Below are positions 15,502 through 22,493 of a DNA stretch of 22,493 nucleotides, one piece after another (position 1 is the stretch's first letter; each line of letters starts with the position of its first letter). The translations under genes were made by a program, and so were the position numbers. Below the pieces are notes generated by a model. It was not told the DNA's origin, did not search any database, and saw only the letters and a program-made list of their open reading frames with translations. The DNA comes from an uncultured Clostridia bacterium. Lineage in GTDB: Bacteria > Bacillota > Clostridia > Oscillospirales > CAG-272. Location: NCBI GenBank assembly GCA_905235755.1, contig CAJONA010000006.1:1-22493 (forward strand), given 5' to 3'.

Positions 15502-17208
15502 ATGGATTATTCTATTCTTCTTCACACAGAGGGCGGCGCATACAGCGTCTGCGCCTTGACAGACGACAGTGCGAGCGCGAAATACACAGTCGGAAACATA
15601 TCCGTCGACGTCGATATTTCGCGCGACGGCAAAATGACAACCGTCGAGCTGACGGCAGAGGGCGACGGAAAATGCTATTTTTCGCTTTACGGCAAAGGCA
15701 AAGCCGCGTTCTTTTCGTTTAACGACGAGTGCGCTCACGAGCAGGTGCTGCGCCAAAGCCCGCACAATCCGACCGAATATCTGTTTGCCATCGACGGCTC
15801 GCCCGTGCCGATGATAGCCGCCGTCGGCAAAACGACGGACATATTTATTTCGGATAATCCGTCGCACTGCGACAACTACACAACGCAGCATATAATACCC
15901 GAAAAAGAGGAGTTTTATCTGTCGTCCGGCGATCCCGGCGGAGCGCCGAACTATCACAAGAGCCGCGACTGCGAATATGAGCCCGATAATCACCCGTATT
16001 ACCACGATGTTTCGTCAAAGCCGCACGTTTTTCGCTTCATTTGGGTGAAGAGCGGCGCGACGACCGTCAAATCCATCCGCCGCGACGCGTTTTTGGCTAT
16101 AGATAAAAAATGGGGAGAAGGCGACGGATCCGTTTATCGCGCCGTCAGTTTCAGCTCAAATTATATGCACATCAGAAAAAACGAATCCGGCACGAGCGAT
16201 TTATGGGTGGTGCCGGGGATACAGTACGCCAACTGCCAATACAACAGGGACGCATTCTGGCAGACGTGGATACTCCCCGCATACATAGAAGAACAGAGCT
16301 ACCGCGCAAACAGCGAGAAAAGCATACAAGAAGCCGAATATCCGTTGTTCTTTGTGATATGGTCGTACAGAGTAAAGATGAGCGGCGGCACGGTGTGCAA
16401 AGAAAAATGCGACATAGCGGTGCGAAAAATTTTCGAAGGACTGAACAAGGTCGGCGACGGCAGATATTGCCCCGACGGCGACGAACGTCACTCATACAGA
16501 AACTGGTTTGACATCTGCTGCTTTGAGGACGACGACGCCGACGCGTATTCGCAAGGGCTTTGCGTTTGCGCGCTCCGTGCGGCAAAAGAACTCGGATATG
16601 ATATCGGCGACCGGTACGATAAAGCGCTTGCGTACTACAAAACGCTCTTTAACGGCGAATTTGTGCCGCTGAGCCTGAAAAAACCGTATCTTACGCTCGA
16701 TTATTCCGTAGGCGACCTGCTTCATTATATTTTGTTCGGCGAAACGTTCATTCCCGACGAGCAGGTCAGAGTGACATACAAAAAAATAATGTCGAGCAAG
16801 GCAAAAACCCCGTATGGAACGAAGATCGTCGCCGCACCCGACGGCGAATATCTGCCGATAGAGGCGTTCTGCGCATACGGCGAACCAAATCCCGAAATGG
16901 CGCGGCTCGACCTCGGCAGATACGCGAACGGCGGCTCGTATCACATATATGAGATGATGTTCCACATCGCCGCGTATATTCACGGCGTCGACGGCGCGCT
17001 CGACAATATGATATGGCGTCTTATGATAGACCTCGACTATGACGGCGCGACGCACGAATATATGCACACCGTAAAAGGCAACGGCGTAAAGGCAAATCAG
17101 GGCTGGAACGCGATAATATACGTCTTTTGGGACATCATTTGCAAAAGAGGTATAGGCGACAGAAAATTCTTCGACGCCGCCGAAGAAAAACTGAAAACGA
17201 TAGAATAA
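15502..17208 (+). CDS. six-hairpin (alpha/alpha) glycosidase-like protein, cytoplasmic
   Basis: 568 residues with no signal peptide. The N-terminal 200 residues look beta-rich (alternating strands such as YTVGNISVDVDIS and KMTTVELTAEGDGKCYFSLYG). The C-terminal part has the pattern of (alpha/alpha)6-barrel glycosidases: ANCQYNRDAFWQTWI (243-257), the acidic EDDDADAYSQGLC stretch, YANGGSYHIYEMMFHIAAYIHG and a late GVKANQGWNAIIYVFWDII. Such enzymes trim alpha-glucans, rhamnosides or other oligosaccharides inside the cell. The exact family and substrate are not recognisable to me, and the catalytic acid is not certain. The ATG is preceded only by a weak AAGAGAAA site. The gene stands alone apart from the small ORF upstream. 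Confidence 0.65.
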   Translation: MDYSILLHTEGGAYSVCALTDDSASAKYTVGNISVDVDISRDGKMTTVELTAEGDGKCYFSLYGKGKAAFFSFNDECAHEQVLRQSPHNPTEYLFAIDGSPVPMIAAVGKTTDIFISDNPSHCDNYTTQHIIPEKEEFYLSSGDPGGAPNYHKSRDCEYEPDNHPYYHDVSSKPHVFRFIWVKSGATTVKSIRRDAFLAIDKKWGEGDGSVYRAVSFSSNYMHIRKNESGTSDLWVVPGIQYANCQYNRDAFWQTWILPAYIEEQSYRANSEKSIQEAEYPLFFVIWSYRVKMSGGTVCKEKCDIAVRKIFEGLNKVGDGRYCPDGDERHSYRNWFDICCFEDDDADAYSQGLCVCALRAAKELGYDIGDRYDKALAYYKTLFNGEFVPLSLKKPYLTLDYSVGDLLHYILFGETFIPDEQVRVTYKKIMSSKAKTPYGTKIVAAPDGEYLPIEAFCAYGEPNPEMARLDLGRYANGGSYHIYEMMFHIAAYIHGVDGALDNMIWRLMIDLDYDGATHEYMHTVKGNGVKANQGWNAIIYVFWDIICKRGIGDRKFFDAAEEKLKTIE

Positions 17209-17228
17209 AAAACAGCGCCAGCGCCCTT

Positions 17229-17420
17229 GCCGACTGTTCTGAATGACAGTCGGCAGTTATGAGTTCCGCTGACGCGAAACGTTATGAGCCCTGCGGGCGT
17301 TATGATCGGAGAAACCGAGTTATGAGCGCTTCGCGCGTTTATGCGGAACTCATATCATAACTTTGTTGATTTTCAGCAAATCATAACTTGCGCGTAAGGC
17401 GCGCAAACATAACTGTTAAC
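17229..17420. repeat. array of mini-hairpins punctuated by GTTATGA / TCATAAC
   Basis: A leading 9-bp hairpin (17229-17254) is followed by AGTTATGAGTTCCGC (17255-17269). Three tiny hairpins come next, each between GTTATGA spacers: GCCC-TGC-GGGC (17288-17298), TCGG-AGAAA-CCGA (17306-17318) and GCGC-TTC-GCGC (17326-17336). The complement GCGGAACTCAT...ATAACT (17343-17362) closes a larger cruciform. Two more hairpins (17362-17380 and 17388-17406) sit between TCATAAC copies, and GTTAAC ends the array. It looks like a REP/MITE-type or structured-RNA element and has no coding potential. Confidence 0.65.
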
Positions 17421-17468
17421 TTTTTTGACGCTTGGCATACAAACGTCATCCCTGCAATACTATACGAC

Positions 17469-17510
17469 AAAACCGACTGAAATGAGGGTCTCCTCACATC
17501 AGTCGGTTTT
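17469..17510. terminator. intrinsic terminator between convergent genes
   Basis: A 12-bp stem (AAAACCGACTGA and its complement), with an inner TGAGG/CCTCA stem and T-runs on both strands. It serves the glycosidase-like gene from the left and the cyclophilin operon from the right. Confidence 0.85.
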
Positions 17511-17559
17511 TCTGCATTTCGTCAGTCCTTAAAAGATCTTACCTTTGTGCGATGTTTTT

Positions 17560-17738
17560 TTATTCTTTACTGCCGGTGTTCTCGGTGTTTTCGAGCTGCA
17601 AAGCGAGATTTTTTCGGAATTCGGCGCGGAACTCGTCGCGCAGGCGCTTCTCTTCTGCTCCGCCTTTTCCTCGTCGGTGAGGCCAACCGTTTTTTCCTTT
17701 TTTGCGAGTTCGTTTATCCTGTCTGTGCGGGAGCTCAT
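17560..17738 (-). pseudogene. DUF896 (YnzC-type) protein, frameshifted by a 5-bp tandem duplication
   Basis: The first 30 residues (SSRTDRINELAKKEKTVGLT, then DEEKAEQKR) match the DUF896/YnzC family, small helical-hairpin proteins of unknown exact role in Firmicutes. The frame then runs into unrelated sequence (to a stop at 17529). Removing one copy of the directly repeated AGAAG (17647-17656 on the plus strand reads CTTCT twice) restores LRDEFRAEFRKNLALQLENT, then ENTGSKE and a stop at 17560-17562. That gives a normal 57-residue protein aligning one-to-one with YnzC. The ATG lies one base from the cyclophilin stop, so translation is coupled. It may be a real recent mutation, a slippage-switchable gene or a sequencing error. 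Confidence 0.85.
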
Positions 17739-17739
17739 A

Positions 17740-18216
17740 TCAGTCCTCTACCGTAACGGTCTTGATTTTCTGCGGCTGTCTCGGCCTGTCGGAGTAATCG
17801 GTCGGCGTATTTGCTATTTTATCGAGCGTGTCAAAGCCGTCGGTCATCTTGCCGAAAGCGGCGTACTGGCCGTCGAGGTGCGGCGCGTCGCGGTGCATTA
17901 TGAAAAACTGCGAGCCCGCCGAATCGGGATGAGACGAGCGCGCCATCGAAATGACGCCGCGCGTATGTTTGAGAGTGTTTTGCACGCCGTTTGATAAAAA
18001 TTCACCCTTTATCGTCCAACCCGGGCCGCCCATGCCGGTGCCTGTCGGATCGCCGCCCTGTATCATAAAGCCGCTTATGACGCGATGGAAGATAAGCCCG
18101 TTATAAAAACCGCTTTTTGCGAGTTTGACGAAGTTCTCAACCGTTTTCGGCGCTGTCTCGGGGTAAAGCTCGAGCGTCATAACGCCGCCGTTTTCCATTT
18201 CTATTATTGCTTTCAT
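17740..18216 (-). CDS. ppiB: cyclophilin-type peptidyl-prolyl cis-trans isomerase
   Basis: 158 residues from the ATG at 18216, preceded by a GGCAGG site; an upstream in-frame GTG at 18252 has no site. Family core motifs are present: LIFHRVISGFMIQGGDPTGTG with the catalytic Arg, RSSHPDSAGSQFFIMH, and HLDGQYAAFGKM. It speeds proline isomerisation during folding of cytoplasmic proteins. There is no signal peptide. It is third in the minus-strand operon after ytvI and the M50 protease, 51 bases downstream of the latter, and its stop nearly touches the DUF896 start. The enzyme family is certain; PpiB is the usual name for this short cytoplasmic form. Confidence 0.95.
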   Translation of the reverse strand: MKAIIEMENGGVMTLELYPETAPKTVENFVKLAKSGFYNGLIFHRVISGFMIQGGDPTGTGMGGPGWTIKGEFLSNGVQNTLKHTRGVISMARSSHPDSAGSQFFIMHRDAPHLDGQYAAFGKMTDGFDTLDKIANTPTDYSDRPRQPQKIKTVTVED

Positions 18217-18267
18217 TTTTGTACCTGCCTTGTTTTTTTCATATTTTACCACAAAGGCACAAAACTT

Positions 18268-18876
18268 TCAAGACATATTTTGCTTTTTTGCAGAGCCGTC
18301 GCTTTTCATCACCGCGGCGGCGAACATGAACGACACGAAAATCAGCAGCGTGAAGTTTTCCGTTCCGTAGAAAAATATGTATATCCCGACAAGCCACAGC
18401 AGCGCCAGCGCCGCCGCGCCGGATATATCGAGCAACCGCTCGGCCGTATCCTGCGAAAATACCGCCGATGTCGCCGAGAGGAGCATCGTTCCTCCGTCGA
18501 GCGAGCGTATCGGCATAAGATTGAGCGCGGCAAAGCTCGCCGAAAACATAAAAAGCTCGTCGACGCCCGCGCTCAAAGGAACAAGTCCCGTCTTTATCAG
18601 CGCGCATATAAGTATGTTTATGAGCGGCCCTGCCGCCGCGACGGCGAATTCCGCCGCGTAAGATCGCGGCGCGTCCATTTCAAACGATATACCGAGCGGA
18701 AGCAAAACGGCGCGCCTGACTTTCATCGAAAAAAGCCGCCCCGCAAAGACGTGCGCCGCCTCGTGGCACAACACCGCCGCGATGATGCCGAAAGCGCGGC
18801 TTTGCGGTATCACCGTACACAGCAAAAATATTCCCGCCGCCGCGAGCGGATGCACGGAAATTTTTATATTCTTCAT
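18268..18876 (-). CDS. M50-family intramembrane metalloprotease (SpoIVFB-like site-2 protease)
   Basis: 202 residues from the ATG at 18876, which overlaps the ytvI stop in an ATGA. The zinc motif HEAAH is at 38-42 (LCHEAAHVFAG), and the third ligand is in NLMPIRSLDGG (D127). Hydrophobic stretches at about 11-30, 74-98, 108-122, 152-170 and 176-190 give the polytopic topology of site-2 proteases. Family members cut transmembrane anchors; SpoIVFB releases sigma-K in the mother cell. The partner next to ytvI suggests a sporulation or membrane-quality role, but the true SpoIVFB assignment needs its partner SpoIVFA, which is not here. The frame stays open upstream through ytvI only as an antisense-like accident. 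Confidence 0.85.
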   Translation of the reverse strand: MKNIKISVHPLAAAGIFLLCTVIPQSRAFGIIAAVLCHEAAHVFAGRLFSMKVRRAVLLPLGISFEMDAPRSYAAEFAVAAAGPLINILICALIKTGLVPLSAGVDELFMFSASFAALNLMPIRSLDGGTMLLSATSAVFSQDTAERLLDISGAAALALLWLVGIYIFFYGTENFTLLIFVSFMFAAAVMKSDGSAKKQNMS

Positions 18877-19940
18877 GCGCTCGCCTTTTTGACCGAGATG
18901 ACTGTGTTTTTGACGATCGTGAACACTATCGGCATCACTATCAGCCCGACGATGCCGAACGCTTTCAGCCCTATATACATCATGATCAGCGAAACGGCAG
19001 GGTGCAGTCCGATCCCGGCTCCGACGATCTTGGGCTCGACGACCTGCCGCACGACAGACACGATCGCATAAATGATCAGCAGTGATATTCCCATGCGGAC
19101 ATCTCCCGTGATCAGTTTTACGACAGCCCACGGAAAGAGAACGATCCCCGTGCCGAGCACCGGTAAAACGTCGACGAAAGCTATCACCGCCGCCAAAACG
19201 AACGCGCTGTCGACTCCTATCACCGTGAGCCCCAAAAACAGCTCTCCAAGCGTCAGCAAAAACAGCAGAAAATACGAGCGGACGTATTTTGTCATAACTG
19301 CGCCGAACTCCTTTTTGAGCGTCGACACGACGAGCGCGGCGCGCGTTGGCGCAGTTGACAGTATATAGTTTGAAATTTTTCTGTAATCGGCGCAAAAATA
19401 AATGCTCGAAATGACGAGCGCGGCTATAAAGATAAACACGCGCGGAAGCGACGCCGCAAAGCCCGCCGCCGCGCCGGTGAGCGACGACGCCAAAGACGAT
19501 ATGACGCTTATGGCGGCGTTTGAGATCACCGACGGCAGCCCGCCGTCATACTCTATCCCGAATTTTTCCAGAAATTTTCCCATACTTTCAAACATCGCGT
19601 CGACTTTGCCCGTGATCGCGGCGGGATCGCCGGAAATTTTTGAAACAAGCTCCGCGCCTTGACGAATAAGTATGGAAACAAGCGCAAAAATAATACCGAG
19701 AAGCGTCGATATAAACACGAGCACAAGAACTGCCGCCGCCGCTTTTTTCGGTATTTTTAATTTTTTTTCGGCGTAAACGACGGGCCTTTGCAGTACGGTT
19801 GCGACAAGCCACGCGAGCAAAAAAGGCAAAAGAGCGGGCAACGCATATCTTAAAGCGATATACGCAAGCGCGGAAAACATAAGCGCGTATGCGAATATAT
19901 ACAGCGTTTTTTTATACGGTTCGTCAGGCAAGAACTTCAA
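18873..19940 (-). CDS. ytvI: YtvI-type sporulation membrane protein (AI-2E transporter family)
   Basis: About 355 residues from a TTG at 19938-19940, chosen because GGAGG lies 5 bases upstream; an earlier TTG at 19955 precedes that site. The sequence has the AI-2E/PerM layout: paired N-terminal helices (ALPALLPFLLAWLVATVL), a long amphipathic middle (residues about 95-170), then a helical bundle containing the family-typical ALVISSIYFCADYR and VDVLPVLGTGIVLFPWA, followed by EPKIVGAGIGLHP. YtvI proteins are polytopic and conserved in spore formers; the transported substrate is unknown. It heads the operon ytvI > M50 protease > cyclophilin > DUF896. Confidence 0.85.
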   Translation of the reverse strand: MKFLPDEPYKKTLYIFAYALMFSALAYIALRYALPALLPFLLAWLVATVLQRPVVYAEKKLKIPKKAAAAVLVLVFISTLLGIIFALVSILIRQGAELVSKISGDPAAITGKVDAMFESMGKFLEKFGIEYDGGLPSVISNAAISVISSLASSLTGAAAGFAASLPRVFIFIAALVISSIYFCADYRKISNYILSTAPTRAALVVSTLKKEFGAVMTKYVRSYFLLFLLTLGELFLGLTVIGVDSAFVLAAVIAFVDVLPVLGTGIVLFPWAVVKLITGDVRMGISLLIIYAIVSVVRQVVEPKIVGAGIGLHPAVSLIMMYIGLKAFGIVGLIVMPIVFTIVKNTVISVKKASA

Positions 19941-19995
19941 ATCAGCCTCCGACAAAAATATTCTGTCAACTTTTGTATTACTTTATTTTTGTTTA

Positions 19996-20024
19996 TTGAC
20001 AAAATCGACGGTTTATGATATATT
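19996..20024 (+). promoter_or_regulatory. sigma-A promoter of the LRR lipoprotein gene
   Basis: TTGACA (19996-20001), 17-base spacer, TATATT (20019-20024) with an extended TGA just before it. The start codon is at 20079 behind AAGGAG. Confidence 0.75.
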
Positions 20025-20078
20025 ATATTCACAATATTTAAACGAAAATCATTTTTTGATAAAAAGGAGATATTCCAG

Positions 20079-20801
20079 ATGAAAAGAATTGTTGCTTTTC
20101 TCGTCGCTTTTTTGATGGTAGCCGTGTGCCTCGCTTCTTGCGGCAACGAAGATATTATAGATTCTTCAACGGAATCGACGCAGCAGACAACAGAAGAAAA
20201 TAACGATCCGGTCGGCGTTCAGCTTCAAAGCGACGACGGTTTGATAAAATTCCAGCTTGTGGCAGGCGAGGACGGCAAAGCCGCAACGGCTACGCTTTAC
20301 AGATGGGACATATTATCCTCGACAATAACGATACCCGAAACGATAACATACAACGGACATGAGTATCCTATAACCGTAATCGGCCTCGGCCAGAACATCA
20401 CGGCGGCGCCCAGCACGGTCGAAACGCTCGTGCTTTCTTCAAACGTCAAGGTCATCAACGCAAGCGCGTTTTCGATGTGCAACAATCTTAAAACCGTCGC
20501 ATTTGCCGAAGGACTTGAAAAAATAAGCAACAGTGCGTTCTTCGGCTGCTCGTCTTTGACGACCATCGAGCTTCCTTCGACTGTAAAAACAGTTGAAAGA
20601 TCGGCGTTCACAGGCTGCGCCTCGGTATCGGCCGTCATTATCGGCGAAAATACAGAGACAGTGGAAGACAGCGCGTTCGGGTTCTGCACAGGCATAAAAA
20701 CGATCTCCTTGCCGAGAAAATTCGCCGACAGAGTAAAGGACATATTCAACGGCTGTCCTTCGGTGATCGGCGAAACGTGCACGATAGTTTATCCGGACTG
20801 A
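20079..20801 (+). CDS. lipoprotein with BspA-type (LRR_5) leucine-rich repeats
   Basis: 240 residues. Residues 1-20 are a signal peptide ending in the lipobox LASC, with C21 the lipidated cysteine, so it is anchored outside the membrane. A Ser/Thr/Gln/Glu-rich linker (about 27-42) follows, then a beta-rich lead-in, then about four LRR_5 repeats of roughly 23 residues (for example AFSMCNNLKTVAFAEGLEKI, SAFFGCSSLTTIELPSTV and SAFTGCASVSAVIIGENTE). Such surface proteins often bind host or neighbouring-cell ligands; its ligand is unknown. The AAGGAG site is 9 bases before the ATG. It is monocistronic or reads weakly into the hydrolase gene through the hairpin at 20817-20864. Confidence 0.9.
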   Translation: MKRIVAFLVAFLMVAVCLASCGNEDIIDSSTESTQQTTEENNDPVGVQLQSDDGLIKFQLVAGEDGKAATATLYRWDILSSTITIPETITYNGHEYPITVIGLGQNITAAPSTVETLVLSSNVKVINASAFSMCNNLKTVAFAEGLEKISNSAFFGCSSLTTIELPSTVKTVERSAFTGCASVSAVIIGENTETVEDSAFGFCTGIKTISLPRKFADRVKDIFNGCPSVIGETCTIVYPD

Positions 20802-20816
20802 TAAATATTTAAAATC

Positions 20817-20864
20817 AAAAACACCGCCTTCTCCATACAATATGTACGGAGGGGGTGTTTTTTT
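20817..20864 (+). terminator. terminator-like hairpin that contains the next gene's Shine-Dalgarno
   Basis: AAAAACACCG-CCTTCTCC pairs (with G.U pairs and a small bulge) with GGAGGGGG-TGTTTTTTT around a 13-base loop. It is a normal terminator for the LRR gene, but its 3' arm is the GGAGGGGG ribosome binding site of the LysM/GH18 gene, and the T-run contains that gene's TTG start (20863). Readthrough RNA would hide this site. Confidence 0.7.
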
Positions 20865-22146
20865 GCTTATTTATACCGTAAAATACGGGGATACGATTTT
20901 TTCCATATCCCGAAAACTCGGCGTGTCGCATGCGTTCCTCGCCGAGTGGAACGGCCTGTCGCCGCCGTACTCGCTGGCCGTCGGTCAGGCGCTGATGATA
21001 CTGACGCCCAAGACGACGTACACAGTGCAAAGCGGCGACACCGTCAATTCGATAGCGCAAGATACAGGCGCGTCGCCGCGCGATATATTTGCGAACAATC
21101 CCGTGCTTTTCGGCGGGCTGAACGATATATATCCCGGGCAGACGCTTGTAATATCGTTTGCGGAGGACAGGTCGTATGAGATAACGACAAACGGTTACGC
21201 GTATCCGTTTATCAGCGACGCGGCGCTATACGGCAATTCGCCGTATTTTACCTATATTTCGCCGTTCACGTACGGATTTACGCCCGACGGCGAGCTGCTC
21301 GCGCTCGACGACGAGAGGATACTCGACGTTTCGTCGTCGCTCGGCACGGCGGCGCTGATGCATCTGTCGACGCTCACGGAAAGCGGCGTGTTTTCAAGCG
21401 AGCTCGCGTCGACGCTGCTTGGCAGTCCGTCGGCGCGTCAAAACCTGATAGCGAATATTCTTCAAAACATAAGGCAAAAGGGATTTGTCGGGCTCGACAT
21501 AGATTTTGAATACCTCGACGCCTCCGACGCCGTGCCGTACGCGAATTTTATCTCCGAAGCGCGCGAGGTGTTGAACGCATACGGCTACATCGTGATAGCG
21601 GCGCTCGCGCCGAAGTCGTATGCGGAGCAGCCGGGACAGCTGTACGAGGGGCACAACTACGCGCTTATCGGTGCGGCGGCAAACTACGTCCTGCTTATGA
21701 CGTACGAATGGGGATACACATACGGTCCGCCGATGGCTGTCGCGCCGATAGACTCCGTCCGCCGCGTCGTCGAATACGCGGTGTCGGAGATACCGCCGGA
21801 AAAAATATATATGGGCTTGCCGAACTACGCGTACGATTGGACGCTCCCGTACATCGCGGGCGCGCGCGGCGCGCTTGGACTTGGAAACGATGAGGCGGTG
21901 CGGCTCGCGGCCGATGTCGGCGCCGAGATACAATTCGACGAAAGGGCGAAAACGCCGTATTTCAATTATTATAAGGACGGCGAGCTGCACGAGGTGTGGT
22001 TTGAAGACGTGCGAAGCATGGAGGCAAAGCTCGCGCTGCTTAAAGAATACGGTCTTTACGGCGCGGGCGTATGGAACATAATGCGTCCGTTCACGCAGGG
22101 GTTTTTGTATATGCAGGCGACGAACAGCATACGCGCCGAACCGTAA
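20863..22146 (+). CDS. LysM-GH18 spore peptidoglycan hydrolase (SleL/YaaH-like)
   Basis: About 427 residues from a TTG at 20863, 10 bases after GGAGG; the ATG at 20842 lies upstream of this site. Two LysM domains come first (about 3-47, IYTVKYGDTIFSISRKLGVS; and 52-98, TYTVQSGDTVNSIAQDTGAS). The glycosidase family 18 barrel follows, with the catalytic GLDIDFEYL strand (proton donor E216), LMTYEWGYTYGPPMAV, and the late GAGVWNI strand. The proteins of this type known from Bacillus (SleL, YaaH) are N-acetylglucosaminidases that digest spore cortex fragments; they lack a classical signal peptide, as here. A role in germination or sporulation is inferred. Confidence 0.92.
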   Translation: MLIYTVKYGDTIFSISRKLGVSHAFLAEWNGLSPPYSLAVGQALMILTPKTTYTVQSGDTVNSIAQDTGASPRDIFANNPVLFGGLNDIYPGQTLVISFAEDRSYEITTNGYAYPFISDAALYGNSPYFTYISPFTYGFTPDGELLALDDERILDVSSSLGTAALMHLSTLTESGVFSSELASTLLGSPSARQNLIANILQNIRQKGFVGLDIDFEYLDASDAVPYANFISEAREVLNAYGYIVIAALAPKSYAEQPGQLYEGHNYALIGAAANYVLLMTYEWGYTYGPPMAVAPIDSVRRVVEYAVSEIPPEKIYMGLPNYAYDWTLPYIAGARGALGLGNDEAVRLAADVGAEIQFDERAKTPYFNYYKDGELHEVWFEDVRSMEAKLALLKEYGLYGAGVWNIMRPFTQGFLYMQATNSIRAEP

Positions 22147-22152
22147 AAAGCG

Positions 22153-22171
22153 AGCGCGCCGCGCGCTTTTT
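22153..22171 (+). terminator. intrinsic terminator of the LysM/GH18 gene
   Basis: AGCGCG-CCG-CGCGCT followed directly by TTTTT, starting 7 bases past the stop codon. The stem is short but all G/C apart from its outer pair. Confidence 0.7.
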
Positions 22172-22286
22172 CGCGCGCACATCATTTTTCGCGCCGTGCG
22201 CATTGTTCGCGCCGCATCGGCGCAGGGAGAATGTACTTTTCTTGCTCGCGCCGCTCTTTTTCTCGCGCGGCAGCGCGAGGGACGGT

Positions 22287-22317
22287 GTTCTTTTCTTGTG
22301 CGCAACAAGAAAAGAAC
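22287..22317. repeat. 13-bp perfect inverted repeat
   Basis: GTTCTTTTCTTGT and its complement flank GCGCA. A partial copy of the left arm (TACTTTTCTTG) lies about 60 bases upstream near 22229. It has the look of a dispersed intergenic palindrome rather than a terminator, since no U-tract follows. Confidence 0.6.
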
Positions 22318-22429
22318 GAAAAGAAATGCGCAAGCGTGCCGCTTGAGCGCAAACGAGCCGCAGATAAAGAGAAAAGCGCACGTTGTTTTGCTCCCCGTCT
22401 AAAGCGTCACCGCACGGCGTCTCCGCTTT

Positions 22430-22452
22430 TTAATTTTGCACGGCAAAATTAA
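22430..22452. repeat. 10-bp perfect inverted repeat with 3-base loop
   Basis: TTAATTTTGC-ACG-GCAAAATTAA. It could be a small terminator or part of a repeat that continues past the window. Confidence 0.5.
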
Positions 22453-22493
22453 CCGCCGGAACTTCTCGCTGCGGCCCGGTCACCGCTCGGCTC

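Larger units (their letters stand above)
22172..22493. other. G/C-rich non-coding right edge with hairpins
   Basis: About 320 bases with no convincing gene. The open frames here are Arg/Ala/Ser-rich by composition, lack ribosome binding sites and match nothing. The stretch is rich in GCGC runs and contains the two perfect inverted repeats listed separately. Confidence 0.5.

Noticed and set aside
18877..19395. N-terminal extension of the M50 protease reading frame to 375 residues
   Set aside because: The extra 173 residues are an out-of-frame reading of ytvI (Arg/Asp-rich). The ATG at 18876 overlaps the ytvI stop in the usual ATGA manner and gives a normal M50 length.
21394..22308. 304-residue minus-strand open frame
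   Set aside because: It is the antisense of the GH18 gene running into G/C-rich non-coding DNA; Arg-rich with no recognisable domain.
1..22493. tRNA, rRNA or known riboswitch genes
   Set aside because: Reading both strands I found no cloverleaf with a CCA end, no rRNA-like stretch and no riboswitch core that I could support.

Overview
The window looks like chromosomal DNA of an endospore-forming, probably gut-associated member of the Clostridia. The sequence evidence is an alpha/beta-type small acid-soluble spore protein gene, a YtvI-type sporulation membrane protein, a LysM/GH18 spore-cortex-lytic-type enzyme, strong GGAGG ribosome binding sites with several TTG and GTG starts, and consensus sigma-A promoters (TTGACA-N17-TATAAT). 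The BspA-like leucine-rich lipoprotein and the TIR/TPR protein also fit this group. The genus cannot be fixed from the sequence alone.

Layout. Positions 1-1915 carry minus-strand small genes: a spore protein, a small (p)ppGpp-hydrolase-like HD protein and a histidine phosphatase whose start appears to be ATT. Positions 2115-6550 carry a tight minus-strand operon, ClpP-like serine protease > degenerate AAA+ protein > VirD4/TraG-like DNA-pump ATPase. It is divergent from a small Cro/C1-type regulator (6794-7003), with an inverted-repeat operator candidate between the two promoters. Positions 7081-15036 carry a second minus-strand operon. Its genes are a membrane protein with Rossmann (TrkA-N-like) and RyR domains, then a very unusual 1160-residue soluble fusion of Clp-type AAA+, receiver-like, FtsH AAA+ and M41 metalloprotease modules, then a TIR protein with Sel1 repeats and ten near-identical 42-residue TPR units.

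From 15190 the content becomes ordinary: a small ORF and a six-hairpin-glycosidase-like protein on the plus strand, an intergenic array of mini-hairpins, then a minus-strand operon ytvI > M50 protease > cyclophilin > DUF896 protein (frameshifted by a 5-bp tandem duplication). Last are a plus-strand LRR lipoprotein and a LysM/GH18 hydrolase whose ribosome binding site lies inside the preceding terminator hairpin. The right edge (22147-22493) has hairpins and no gene.

Most interesting is the block 2115-15036: two adjacent operons, each with an ATP-dependent-protease component (ClpP in one, Clp/FtsH fusion in the other), plus a DNA-translocase-like ATPase, a TIR protein, a RyR/Rossmann membrane protein and a dedicated-looking regulator. 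Membrane sensing, TIR chemistry, proteolysis and DNA handling together suggest a stress or defence island. That reading is inference from domain content and gene order; nothing here proves function, and the two operons may be unrelated.
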